NCBI RefSeq assembly: GCF_016862275.1
Contig: NZ_BOMQ01000016.1
Location: forward strand, 38,429-102,428
Direction of reading: 5' to 3'
DNA length: 64,000 bases
Origin: Actinoplanes nipponensis
GTDB lineage: Bacteria > Actinomycetota > Actinomycetes > Mycobacteriales > Micromonosporaceae
Positions 49,737-58,133 of the stretch are shown in pieces; position 1 is the stretch's first letter, and every line of letters begins with the position of its first letter. Below the pieces are notes generated by a model. The model was not told the DNA's origin and did not search any database. It was given only the letters and a program-made list of their open reading frames with translations. Made by a program: the position numbers and the translations under genes.

Positions 49737-52700
49737 TCAGGACACTGAGAAGGCGAAGGTGTACGGCCGCTGGATCGGTACGCCGCCGGGGCCGGTGCTG
49801 CTGACCCCGGCCACGGTGGCCGTGTAGGTCCCGGCGGCCAGGGCGGCGGCCGGCGCCCAGACGAGCGTGCCGGGCGTGGTCTCGGTGACGGTGCCCGCGG
49901 CTGTGCCGCCCGGACCGGTGACGACCACGGCGCCGGCGTAGTCGGTCCCGGTCGCCGGCTGGACGTCGCGCTGGAACGTCACCGTGACCGCCGCCGGGGC
50001 CGGGCCGGTGCTGCCCGCGGCCGGGGTGGTCGAGACGACCAGCGGGTCGCGCCAGTACCGGATGGCCAGGTGGTCGTCGGACCCGCCGGGCCGGTCCCAG
50101 GCGGTCGAGGTGTCGTCGACCAGCATGGTCCGGGTGATCCCGCCGTCCACGGTGACGCCGCGATTGACCGTGCCGGTGATGGATCCCCAGTCCTCCACCG
50201 TCTCCCAGCTGCCGCGGGTGTACTTGTACTGGATGTCGGTGCCGTCCAGGACGGTGACGGTGACCTCCCAGACACCGTTGCCGCGGTCGGTCATCGCCAC
50301 CTTGCCGGGGTCCCACGGGCCCAGCTCGGCGATGTTGCCGGGCAGGTGGAGCGTCGCGTCCGGCGGCGTGCCCGGCGGCGCGAGCACCCGGAACGTCACC
50401 GCGACCGGGCGGACCGGCACGGTGAGGGCGGCGGGCAGGCCGGCCGCGCTGCCGTCCGGATTGCGGTACGCCAGGTGCGCCACCACGTTCGCCGTCCGGG
50501 GCGACGGGCCGGCCGGGGTGACGTCGTAGGTGACGGTGAAGGTGGCGCCCGGCGCGAGCGACGCCGCGGTGGCGGGCGTCCGCGGGGTGATGGTCCACCC
50601 GTCGGGCGCCGTGACGGTCGCCGCCAGGTTCGTGATGGTGCCCGGCCCGGCGTTGCGCGCGGTCGTCACCAGCGTGCTCGTCGCGCCGGACTGGAGCCCG
50701 TCCGGGGCGGTGAAGGTCAGCTCGACGGCGGGCTGCTGAGCCACCGTGAGCGGCCTGCCGTCGTGGGCCACGATCACCCGGCGGTCGCCCGCGGTGGCCG
50801 GCAGTTCGACGGTGAGCAGGTGTTTCGCGGCGTCGTAGGTCCAGGGCGCGGCGCGGCCGGAGACGGTGACCACGTGCGGGCGGCCGACGCCGGCGAACGC
50901 GACCGTGTAGCGGCGGGTGGCGGGAGCGCCGGGGTAGGCGCCGGCGGCCGGGCCCACGGTCAGCGCGGACAGCCGGCGGCCCTCGTCGTAGCGGACCGGG
51001 ATGCGGCTGAACTGCCCGGCGCGGTAGCCGAGCCCCTCGCCGGCGTCCGCGTACACCGACGTGCGGCCCGAGGCGTGCGGGAACACCGTCAGCGTGAGCC
51101 GGTCGGCGGGCTGGGCCGCGACGCCGGCCGCGGGCGGGGTCTGGGCGACGATGCCGCCGGCGCGCACGAAGACCGGCATGCGGTCGGGCGTCGCCGCGAC
51201 GGTACGGGTGGCCGGGCCGCGGAAGGTGGCCCCGGTGAAGAAGTCGGTCCACGTGCCCGGCGGGAACCACACCGGCGTCGTGGTGCTCAGCCCCGGCGTG
51301 ACGACCGGCGCCACCAGCATCGAGTCGCCGAGCAGGTACTCGGTGGCGTGCCGGTACGCCTCGGGCTGCTCGGGCCAGTCGAGGTAGAGCGCCCGGGCCA
51401 TCGGCACGCCGGTGTCGTACGTCTGCCGCGCGGCGGTGTAGAGGTACGGCACCAGCGACTCGCGCAACCGCAGGTAGTCGGCGGCCGCCCCGCTCACCGT
51501 CGTCGAGTACTCCCACGGCAGCCGGTCGCCGTGGTCGGAGTGCAGGCGCAGGATCGGCTGGAACGCGCCCAGCTGCACCCAGCGCAGGTAGAGGTCCTCG
51601 GGCAGGTGCTTGCCGGCGAAGCTGCCGATGTCGTGGCTGACGTAGGACTGCCCGATGCTCGCCTCGGCGGGCGTCATCGCGGCGGCGAAGGCCAGCGTCT
51701 CCCAGTCCGGCCGGGTGTCGCCGGTGAAGTGCACGGTGCTGCGGTGCTCGGCCCACGGCCCGGACGGCCCGGGCGTCGCGTACGCGGGGAACGACGCCCC
51801 GATCCGGGACAGCGCGAAGCCGCGCAGCCCGCGGGCGTCACCGTCGCGCCGGTACAGCTCGTTGATCCAGCTGTCCGCGGTCACGCCGGGCGTGCCGACC
51901 GTGCTGTCGTCGCAGCAGTAGTCCAGCCACCACTGGCGTACCCCCTGCTCCTCGAACGGGTCGTGGAGCTGCGACCAGGCGGCGGCCTGGTCGGGGTCGG
52001 TCCAGTCGAAGCGGTACGGGTCGGGCGCGAAGCTGCTGCCGGCGGGGGCGAGCTTGCCCCGGGCGGTGGCCTGGGCCGCGGCGAAGCGCGGGTCGGCGCC
52101 GGAGATCGCCGCGTGCACGTTCAGCGTGGCGTTGACGCCCTGCCGGCGGAGCCGGTCGAGGAAGCCGCCCGGGTCGGGGAACAGGGTGGGGTTCCAGTTC
52201 CAGCCGGCCCACGCGTTCGGCGCCTTCCAGTCGGTGTCGATCACCAGCGAGTCGAGCGGGACGTCGTGGTCGCGGAACGCCGGCAGCAACTGCTTCTCGT
52301 AGTCGTCGGCGCTGTAGGCCTGGTACTTGGAGAACCAGGTGCCGAAGGCCCACTTCGGCGGCAGCAGGGACGGTCCGGTCAGCGTCCGCAGGTCGGCCAG
52401 GCCGCGGCGGTAGTCGTGGCCGTACCCGAAGAGGTAGCCGTCCTGGTAGGCGCCGGCGTGCGGGGGCCGGGCGGCGACCCAGCCGCCGGCGGTGCGCACC
52501 GCGGTGGCGGTGTCGTCGAGCAGGTACCAGCCGCCGCGGTTGAGCATGCCGGGGTGCAGGTCGATCTGGTCGGGCGGGCCGGCCTGCCCGGCGTAGTAGT
52601 CGAGCCCCCGGTACCAGCCGCCGAGCGCGTCGTCCCGCGCCGGCGACCCGAAGGCCGGGTGCACGCTGGTCAGCGAGTTGCCGACGCGCAGCTCCAGAGT

Positions 52701-53048
52701 GGTGTTGGCGGCGCTGACCGGCCCGCTGTCCACCCTGTACCGCAGGGTCAGGGCGCCGGTGCTGATCCGCAGCTCGCCGCCGCGGGTGCGGGCGGTGAAC
52801 CGGGTGCGGCCGGGGTCGCGGTCGACGGCGTTGAAGGTCGGCCGGTCCTCGAAGGTGTCGTCGGCGGCATACTCCAGGCGCAGCAGCGTGGGGCTGAGGA
52901 CCTGGACCCGCAGGTGGCCGGCCCGCACGGCCTGGCCGTCGACCTGCGGTGGCCGCGCCGCGGCCAGCGCGGCGCCGGGCGTCGCGGTCAGGAGCAGCAG
53001 GAAAGCGAGGAGACCCGCGAGGCGGGCGCCACCGACATGCCGGGACAT
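49737..53048 (-). CDS. Secreted multidomain GH31 alpha-glucosidase with CBM20
   Basis: An 1103-aa exported enzyme. The signal peptide is about 1-31. The GH31 N-terminal beta domain and barrel span about 35-690. Nucleophile Asp376 is in WWLDYCCDD and the acid Asp444 in HFTGDTRPDW; the usual S-R-x-x-x region is SRIGASFPAY. Next come a NEW3/NPCBM-associated domain (about 760-865), a CBM20 starch-binding module (about 870-975, with ELGPWDPGKVAM and TDIQYKYTRGSWETVEDW), and a C-terminal Ig-like domain (VVSTTPAAGSTGPAP). ATG 53048 follows AGGGGG. It hydrolyses or transfers alpha-glucosyl units from starch-like polymers outside the cell. It is convergent with the GGDEF gene, with a gap of 4 bases. 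Confidence 0.92.
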   Translation of the reverse strand: MSRHVGGARLAGLLAFLLLLTATPGAALAAARPPQVDGQAVRAGHLRVQVLSPTLLRLEYAADDTFEDRPTFNAVDRDPGRTRFTARTRGGELRISTGALTLRYRVDSGPVSAANTTLELRVGNSLTSVHPAFGSPARDDALGGWYRGLDYYAGQAGPPDQIDLHPGMLNRGGWYLLDDTATAVRTAGGWVAARPPHAGAYQDGYLFGYGHDYRRGLADLRTLTGPSLLPPKWAFGTWFSKYQAYSADDYEKQLLPAFRDHDVPLDSLVIDTDWKAPNAWAGWNWNPTLFPDPGGFLDRLRRQGVNATLNVHAAISGADPRFAAAQATARGKLAPAGSSFAPDPYRFDWTDPDQAAAWSQLHDPFEEQGVRQWWLDYCCDDSTVGTPGVTADSWINELYRRDGDARGLRGFALSRIGASFPAYATPGPSGPWAEHRSTVHFTGDTRPDWETLAFAAAMTPAEASIGQSYVSHDIGSFAGKHLPEDLYLRWVQLGAFQPILRLHSDHGDRLPWEYSTTVSGAAADYLRLRESLVPYLYTAARQTYDTGVPMARALYLDWPEQPEAYRHATEYLLGDSMLVAPVVTPGLSTTTPVWFPPGTWTDFFTGATFRGPATRTVAATPDRMPVFVRAGGIVAQTPPAAGVAAQPADRLTLTVFPHASGRTSVYADAGEGLGYRAGQFSRIPVRYDEGRRLSALTVGPAAGAYPGAPATRRYTVAFAGVGRPHVVTVSGRAAPWTYDAAKHLLTVELPATAGDRRVIVAHDGRPLTVAQQPAVELTFTAPDGLQSGATSTLVTTARNAGPGTITNLAATVTAPDGWTITPRTPATAASLAPGATFTVTYDVTPAGPSPRTANVVAHLAYRNPDGSAAGLPAALTVPVRPVAVTFRVLAPPGTPPDATLHLPGNIAELGPWDPGKVAMTDRGNGVWEVTVTVLDGTDIQYKYTRGSWETVEDWGSITGTVNRGVTVDGGITRTMLVDDTSTAWDRPGGSDDHLAIRYWRDPLVVSTTPAAGSTGPAPAAVTVTFQRDVQPATGTDYAGAVVVTGPGGTAAGTVTETTPGTLVWAPAAALAAGTYTATVAGVSSTGPGGVPIQRPYTFAFSVS

Positions 53049-53062
53049 GACGACCCCCTGAA

Positions 53063-53077
53063 ACGTAACTGGTACGT
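53063..53077. promoter_or_regulatory. Inverted repeat upstream of GH31 gene
   Basis: ACGTA-ACTGG-TACGT, a 5-bp perfect inverted repeat with a 5-base spacer, lies 15 bases before the GH31 start. It could be an operator or a leader hairpin. Weak. Confidence 0.3.
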
Positions 53078-53117
53078 CACACAGTGCAGCGAACTCTTCG
53101 CCGCGGGGACCGCCGTG

Positions 53118-53717
53118 TCAATAGGCGCGGGTCTGTTCCGGAGGTTCCGGAACGCGGAGTCCGGCCAGGAGCAGGCCGACCAGGCGGCGGGCGTCGTACC
53201 GGGGGTCCTGGTCGGCGCCGATGCACAGGTTGCCGACGCCGTGCATCAGCGTCAGGGCCGGGATGTCGGCCCGGATCTCGCCGGCCGCGGCGGCGGCGGC
53301 GAGCAGCCGGTCGCACACGGGGACGAGGCGGTCCAGGAAGTAGGCGTGCAGGCTCCGGAAGGCGTCGTCGTCGGACCGCAGCGCCCCGGCGAGGCCGTGC
53401 TTGGTGATCAGGAAGTCGGCGAAGAGGTCGATCCACCTCCGCAGGGCGGCGTGCGCGGAGTCGCTGCCGGCCAGCAGGGCCGGGCCCGCCTCGGCGCACG
53501 CCTCGACCTGGTGCCGGTAGACGGCCACGATCAGGTCGGCCCGGGTGGGGAAGTGCCGGTAGATGGTGCCCACGCCGACGCCGGCCCGGGTGGCGATGTC
53601 GCGCACCGGGGCGTCGACGCCGGCCGCGCGGAAGGCCGCGGCGGCCGCCTCCAGCAGGTTCTGCTCGTTGCGGCGCGCGTCGGCCCGCTTGCGCGGGCCG
53701 GATGTGCCCTCGGCCAC
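53118..53717 (-). CDS. TetR-family repressor
   Basis: A 199-aa regulator. The N-terminal HTH reads NLLEAAAAAFRAAG, then PVRDIATRAGVGVGTIYRHFPTRADLI, typical of TetR. The rest is an all-helical ligand and dimerisation domain (the ALRSDDDAFRSLHAYFLDRLVP region is family-like). GTG 53717 is preceded by AAGGAGG. It is divergent from the aldo/keto reductase at 53813. Two similar inverted repeats in the 95-base gap suggest it represses itself and the reductase. Confidence 0.9.
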   Translation of the reverse strand: MAEGTSGPRKRADARRNEQNLLEAAAAAFRAAGVDAPVRDIATRAGVGVGTIYRHFPTRADLIVAVYRHQVEACAEAGPALLAGSDSAHAALRRWIDLFADFLITKHGLAGALRSDDDAFRSLHAYFLDRLVPVCDRLLAAAAAAGEIRADIPALTLMHGVGNLCIGADQDPRYDARRLVGLLLAGLRVPEPPEQTRAY

Positions 53718-53736
53718 GGCTTCTCCTCCTTCACAA

Positions 53737-53753
53737 ACGGAACACTGTTCCGT
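53737..53753. promoter_or_regulatory. TetR operator 1
   Basis: ACGGAAC-ACT-GTTCCGT, perfect 7-bp arms with a 3-base spacer, 20 bases from the TetR start. This is a typical size and position for a TetR-family operator. Confidence 0.7.
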
Positions 53754-53762
53754 ATCGTCTTA

Positions 53763-53779
53763 ACGGAACGCGGCTCCGC
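53763..53779. promoter_or_regulatory. TetR operator 2, imperfect copy
   Basis: ACGGAAC-GCG-GCTCCGC repeats the left arm of operator 1 exactly, and the right arm is degenerate. Centre-to-centre distance to operator 1 is 26 bases, about 2.5 turns. Probably a second, weaker site nearer the reductase gene. Confidence 0.6.
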
Positions 53780-53812
53780 TTAGAGGATGCCAGAACCCGG
53801 AGGAGAACGAGC

Positions 53813-54832
53813 ATGCAGTACCGCACCTTGGGCCGCACCGGCGTACAGGTCAGCACCCTCGCGCTCGGCGCGATGAACTTCGGCAGCCTGGGCCGGACCA
53901 GCCAGGCCGACGCCGACGCGCTGGTCGGCGCCGCGCTGGACGCCGGCATCAACCTCATCGACACCGCCGACATGTACGGCCAGGGCGAGTCGGAGGAGAT
54001 GGTGGGCAAGGCCATCGCCGGCCGCCGCGACGACATCGTGCTGGCCACGAAGGCGACCATGCCGATGGGCGACGAACGCAACCACCAGGGCAGCTCCCGC
54101 CGCTGGCTGGTCACCGAGCTCGACGACAGCCTGCGCCGGCTGGGCGTCGACCACGTCGACCTCTACCAGATGCACCGGTGGGACCCGCGCACCAGCGACG
54201 AGGAGACCCTGTCGGCGCTGACCGACCTGCGCCGGGCCGGCAAGATCCGCTACTTCGGCTCGTCGACGTTCCCCGCGTACCGCATCGTGCAGGCCCAGTG
54301 GGCCGCCCGGGAGCACCACCTGGGCCGGTACGTCACCGAGCAGCCCGGCTACTCGATGCTGCAGCGCGCGGCCGAGACCCACGTCCTGCCCGTCACCGAG
54401 GAGTACGGCCTCGGCGTGCTGGTGTGGAGCCCGCTGGCCTCGGGCTGGCTGTCGGGCGCCGTCCGCGCGGGCCGCGAGATCAGCACCAGCCGCTCGGCGC
54501 TCATGCCGCACCGCTTCGACACCACGGTCCCGGCCAACCGGGCCCGGCTCGACGCCGTCGAGCGGCTGGCCGCGGTCGCCGCCGGGGCCGGCCTGACCCT
54601 GATCCAGCTGGCGCTCGGCTTCGTCACCGCGCACCCGGCGGTGACCAGCGCCATCATCGGTCCACGGACGACGGAGCACCTGCACTCGCAGCTCGCCGCC
54701 GCGGACACCGTGCTCACCGCCGACGTGCTGGACGCCGTCGACGCGATCGTCGCCCCCGGCCTGGACCTCGCCCCGGAGGAGAAGTTCGATACGCCGCCCG
54801 CGCTGCTCGACCCGGCCCGGCGTCGCCGGTGA
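53813..54832 (+). CDS. Aldo/keto reductase
   Basis: A 339-aa NAD(P)H-dependent oxidoreductase of the AKR superfamily (YajO/Tas-like). The catalytic tetrad is visible: Asp in DTADMYGQGESEE with Tyr in the same motif, Lys in VLATKATMPMG, and His in YQMHRWDP. The cofactor site has LGVLVWSPLASGWLSG and AIIGPRTTEHLHSQL. ATG 53813 follows GGAGGAG at 7 bases. It is the likely target of the divergent TetR regulator, so induction by a reactive carbonyl or similar compound is plausible. The true substrate is unknown. Confidence 0.92.
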   Translation: MQYRTLGRTGVQVSTLALGAMNFGSLGRTSQADADALVGAALDAGINLIDTADMYGQGESEEMVGKAIAGRRDDIVLATKATMPMGDERNHQGSSRRWLVTELDDSLRRLGVDHVDLYQMHRWDPRTSDEETLSALTDLRRAGKIRYFGSSTFPAYRIVQAQWAAREHHLGRYVTEQPGYSMLQRAAETHVLPVTEEYGLGVLVWSPLASGWLSGAVRAGREISTSRSALMPHRFDTTVPANRARLDAVERLAAVAAGAGLTLIQLALGFVTAHPAVTSAIIGPRTTEHLHSQLAAADTVLTADVLDAVDAIVAPGLDLAPEEKFDTPPALLDPARRRR

Positions 54833-54836
54833 CCCC

Positions 54837-54856
54837 CGCGGGCAGGACTGCCCGCG
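54837..54856 (+). terminator. Terminator after aldo/keto reductase
   Basis: CGCGGGCA-GGAC-TGCCCGCG, an 8-bp perfect stem with a tetraloop, 4 bases after the stop. There is no T-run. Confidence 0.7.
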
Positions 54857-54950
54857 TTCCGGCGCGCGACTACGATGGTCCGAACGGATCTCGCGACCAG
54901 GCGGTCGCGGGGTCCGCCGCCACATTTGTCACGGACGACAGGAGATCGTG

Positions 54951-55772
54951 GTGAACGCCGACGAGTTCTGGGCGAACGGCCCGGCCCGGATCGACACGAC
55001 CCGGCCGCACCCCGCCCGGCGGTACGACTACTGGCTCGGCGGCAAGGACAACTTCCAGGCCGACCGGGACGCCGCCGAGGCGATCGCCAAGGTGTTCCCG
55101 CACATCCGCACCGCCGCCCGCGAGAACCGGGCCTTCATGCGGCGGGCGGTGAGCCACCTCGCCGCCGAGGCCGGCATCCGCCAGTTCCTCGACATCGGCA
55201 CCGGGCTGCCGACCGCGAACAACGTGCACGACGTGGCCCAGGGCATCGCGCCCGAGTCGCGGATCGTCTACGTGGACAACGACCCGCTGGTGCTCACCCA
55301 CGCCCGGGCGCTGCTGACCAGCTCGGCGCAGGGCGCCACCGCCTACATCGACGCCGACGTGCGGACCCCGGGCAAGATCCTCCAGGACCCGGCGGTCCGG
55401 GACACCTTGGACTGGAACCGCCCGGTGGCGCTGCTGCTGGTGGCGGTCCTGCACTTCGTCGAGGACGCCGAGGACCCGTACGGCATCGTGCGTGAGCTGG
55501 TCGGCACCCTGCCGCCGGGCAGCTTCCTGGTGCTGTCGCACGCGACGTTCGACCCGCTCGACCAGAAGACGATCACGGCCATGAACGCGGTGAACGAGGG
55601 CATCAAGCCGACCTTCTCGCCGCGCACGATGGCCGAGGTCTCCCGGTTCTTCGCCGGGCTCGACCTGCTGGAGCCCGGCATCGTGTCGGTGTCCGACTGG
55701 CGGCCGGAGCCCGGGCCGCGGCCCACCCCGGCCGAGGCGACCGGGTACGGCGCGGTGGCCGCCCTTCCCTAG
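54951..55772 (+). CDS. SAM-dependent methyltransferase, DUF574 type
   Basis: A 273-aa protein of the actinobacterial S-adenosyl methyltransferase family formerly DUF574. It starts with the family block RPHPARRYDYWLGGKDNFQADR near residue 20 and has RENRAFMRRAV, the SAM loop FLDIGTGLPTANNVH and YVDNDPLVLTHA. A C-terminal block containing LLVAVLHFVEDAEDPY follows. GTG 54951 is chosen over GTG 54948 because it puts AGGAG at better spacing. These genes are numerous in Streptomyces and Actinoplanes, and their substrates are mostly unknown. It appears to stand alone. Confidence 0.92.
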   Translation: MNADEFWANGPARIDTTRPHPARRYDYWLGGKDNFQADRDAAEAIAKVFPHIRTAARENRAFMRRAVSHLAAEAGIRQFLDIGTGLPTANNVHDVAQGIAPESRIVYVDNDPLVLTHARALLTSSAQGATAYIDADVRTPGKILQDPAVRDTLDWNRPVALLLVAVLHFVEDAEDPYGIVRELVGTLPPGSFLVLSHATFDPLDQKTITAMNAVNEGIKPTFSPRTMAEVSRFFAGLDLLEPGIVSVSDWRPEPGPRPTPAEATGYGAVAALP

Positions 55773-55801
55773 CGTGGGGTGATCACCGGCAGGTCAGCGG
55801 T

Positions 55802-57601
55802 TCAGCGGGTGCGGGGCACGCGGCCGGTCAGCCGTTGCCACAGCCAGCCCGCGGGGACGGTCCGGCCGGTCAGGACGTACTCGCTGACGGCGTGGTGGGT
55901 GACGGTGTCGACCAGGTGCCGGCGCGCCGAGGGGCGCCCGGCCAGCAGGAGCTGGTCGCCGGCGGCCAGGACGACGTCGTCGCCCGGGCCCAGGATGGTC
56001 TCGGAGTCGCGCTGCAGCAGCAGCGGCACCGCGGCGACCGGGCGGCTGCGGTCGTGCGGGCTCCGCAGCAGGGCGCCGAGCCGGGCCTCGCCGGCGCGCA
56101 GCCACGGGTCCAGCGCCGGCGCCTCCCGGGCGGTCAGGGTGAGCTTCCACAGGCTGCCCAGGCGCCGGCCGCACTGCTGCCGGAGGCGCTCGATGAGCTC
56201 GGCCGCCCAGTCGTCGCCGCGCGCCGGCATGTCCTGCAGGAACCGCCACAGCAGCGGGGTGCTGAGCTGGGCGTAGATCTCCCGCGCGACCAGCTCGCTG
56301 GGCACCAGCAGCCGGTCGACCCCCAGGGCGGCGAACAGCGGCGCGTTGGCCGGGTGGTTCTGCCGGGAGGCGATGAACAGGGCGGGGTTGATCCGGCGGG
56401 CGGCGGCGATCAGGGACAGGTTGGTGGTGTCGTTGTCGGTGCCCGCGACGAAACCCACCGCCTGCCCCAGATCGGCGCGGGCCAGCACGGCCGGTTCGGA
56501 CGCGTCCCCGACGACCACCGGTGACTGCGCGTCCGCGTTCGGCCGCAGGTCCATGATGGCCACGTCCAGGCCCTCGGCCCGCAGGTCCTCGGCCAGCTTG
56601 CGGCCGAAGCGGCCGTAGCCGCACAGCACCCAGCGCCCGGCGGTCGGCGGCCGCCCCGCCGGGGGCAGCTCGGCGCCCGGGCCGCCCTCCAACCACGACA
56701 TCAGCCGGTGCGACGCGGGCGAGCGCAGGGCGAGCCGGAGGTGGTCGCCGAAGCGGTCGAACGGGTTGACCACCGCCGGGGAGCCGAACGCCCGCATCCG
56801 GTGCTCGATCCCCGGCGAGACGGTCCGGGCGATCACCGGCAGGTCCGGGCGCACCAGGGCGGCGGCCATCGCGACGACCAGGTTGACCTCGTCGTCGTCG
56901 GTGAGGGCGAGCACGCCCTCGCAGCGGGGATGCTCGAGACCGGCGACGCTCAGGGTCTGCGGGTTCGCGGCGTCGGCGGCCAGGCCGGGCACGTCGGCGT
57001 GGTACTGGTCGACGTCGAGCCCGTCGACGCGCTCGGAGGAGACGTCGAGCACCACGAAACGCCGGCCGATGGCGTCCAGCTCCCGGCCGAGCAGCCGGCC
57101 GGTCTGGCCGTACCCGACGATCAGCAGGAAGGGCTCCCGCAGCCGGCTCACCGTGCGGGTGAACCGCTGCAACCCGAGGGCCTGCCGGAACGCGCGGTCC
57201 TGCAGCAGCGTCAGCAGCGAGCCGATCGCGTACGCCCAGCCGACGACGGTCAGGTAGATGGTGGCCATCACCCAGAGCCGCTGGGCGCCGGTGAACGGCT
57301 GGGGGATCTCGCCGTACCCGATGGTCGTCGCCGTGTAGCTCATGAAGTAGAAGGCGTCGAAGAAGCCCATCCGCGCCGGCTGCCCCGCCGCGTCCCGGCC
57401 GGGAATCAGCGTCAGGCCGAGCACGCTGACCGCGAAGATCGTGATCAGCACGATGAGCGGCGCGCGCATCCGGCGCAGGATCAGGAAGATGGTGGACGAG
57501 GTCTCTCCCGTCCGGGTGAGCGACGGGCGCCGCCGGGCCCGGCGCGGCCGGTCATCGCCCCGGACGAGCCGGCGCCAGGCCTGTCCTGCGGAACCCGCCA
57601 C
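55802..57601 (-). CDS. Potassium channel with two RCK (TrkA-N) domains
   Basis: A 599-aa membrane protein. Two membrane helices (about residues 48-68 and 100-135) flank the selectivity filter TTIGYGE. Two RCK domains follow: RCK1 (about 155-290) begins LLIVGYGQTGRLLGREL, and RCK2 (about 325-440) begins WVLCGYGRFGRKLAEDL. The C-terminal part (about 475-575) resembles a TrkA-C domain with LGPGDDVVLAAGDQLLLAG. It should pass K+ under control of nucleotides or ligands bound to the RCK gate. The first 45 residues are basic. It starts 12 bases after the small membrane gene and is likely cotranscribed. Confidence 0.92.
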   Translation of the reverse strand: MAGSAGQAWRRLVRGDDRPRRARRRPSLTRTGETSSTIFLILRRMRAPLIVLITIFAVSVLGLTLIPGRDAAGQPARMGFFDAFYFMSYTATTIGYGEIPQPFTGAQRLWVMATIYLTVVGWAYAIGSLLTLLQDRAFRQALGLQRFTRTVSRLREPFLLIVGYGQTGRLLGRELDAIGRRFVVLDVSSERVDGLDVDQYHADVPGLAADAANPQTLSVAGLEHPRCEGVLALTDDDEVNLVVAMAAALVRPDLPVIARTVSPGIEHRMRAFGSPAVVNPFDRFGDHLRLALRSPASHRLMSWLEGGPGAELPPAGRPPTAGRWVLCGYGRFGRKLAEDLRAEGLDVAIMDLRPNADAQSPVVVGDASEPAVLARADLGQAVGFVAGTDNDTTNLSLIAAARRINPALFIASRQNHPANAPLFAALGVDRLLVPSELVAREIYAQLSTPLLWRFLQDMPARGDDWAAELIERLRQQCGRRLGSLWKLTLTAREAPALDPWLRAGEARLGALLRSPHDRSRPVAAVPLLLQRDSETILGPGDDVVLAAGDQLLLAGRPSARRHLVDTVTHHAVSEYVLTGRTVPAGWLWQRLTGRVPRTR

Positions 57602-57613
57602 GACGCCTCCCGC

Positions 57614-58000
57614 TCACCGGCGCTGGAACGACACGGTCTCGACGACCAGCAGCACGACCGAGACCAGGTTGGCCAGCAGGGCGCCGCCGGACAGCGACAC
57701 GACGGCGGCCATTGCCGACCCGTCCAGCCCGGCCGAGGAGATCTGCGTGGCGTACCCCCAGGCCAGTGCCGCGGCGATCAGCTGCAGGTCGGCGACCAGG
57801 CTGGTGGCCAGGTGCACGGCGCCGATCTGGGTCCGGTCGCCGAACTTCAGCACGGTCGCGATGAGGCTGACCACGACGGCGGCGAACAGCTCGTACTCGT
57901 TGTGCAGCGTCGGATCGGCCAGGTCGCCGATGAAGAAGCCGAAGTTGAGCGTCGCGGCCAGCAGCACGAAGAAACCGAAGATCACCTTTTCAAGGCTCAT
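57614..58000 (-). CDS. Small membrane protein, DUF6394-like
   Basis: A 128-aa integral membrane protein. The hydrophobic segments are about residues 5-25 (VIFGFFVLLAATLNFGFFIGDL), 38-50, 65-85 and 98-122. The LGFFIGD-type first helix followed by EYELFAAVVVSLIATVLKFGDRTQIGAVHLATSLVADLQL fits the DUF6394 family found next to ion channels. It starts at ATG 58000. It is directly upstream of, and probably cotranscribed with, the K+ channel, so it may be a channel accessory protein. Its function is unknown. Confidence 0.8.
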   Translation of the reverse strand: MSLEKVIFGFFVLLAATLNFGFFIGDLADPTLHNEYELFAAVVVSLIATVLKFGDRTQIGAVHLATSLVADLQLIAAALAWGYATQISSAGLDGSAMAAVVSLSGGALLANLVSVVLLVVETVSFQRR

Positions 58001-58133
58001 GCACAGCTCCCGGGGTCGGTGACTCACGCTAGCCCGCCATCCGGCCCGGCGCTGACCAACCTGGATCCGGGGTGTCACACGGGCCGCCCGGGCGGTGTCT
58101 GGTGGGCGTACCGCCTCGAACGAAGGAGACACC

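Noticed and set aside
50070..53783. A 1237-codon open frame on the plus strand opposite the GH31 gene
   Set aside because: Antisense shadow of a GC-rich gene. The product is Gly/Arg/Val-rich low-complexity sequence with no domain, while the minus strand encodes a complete GH31 enzyme.
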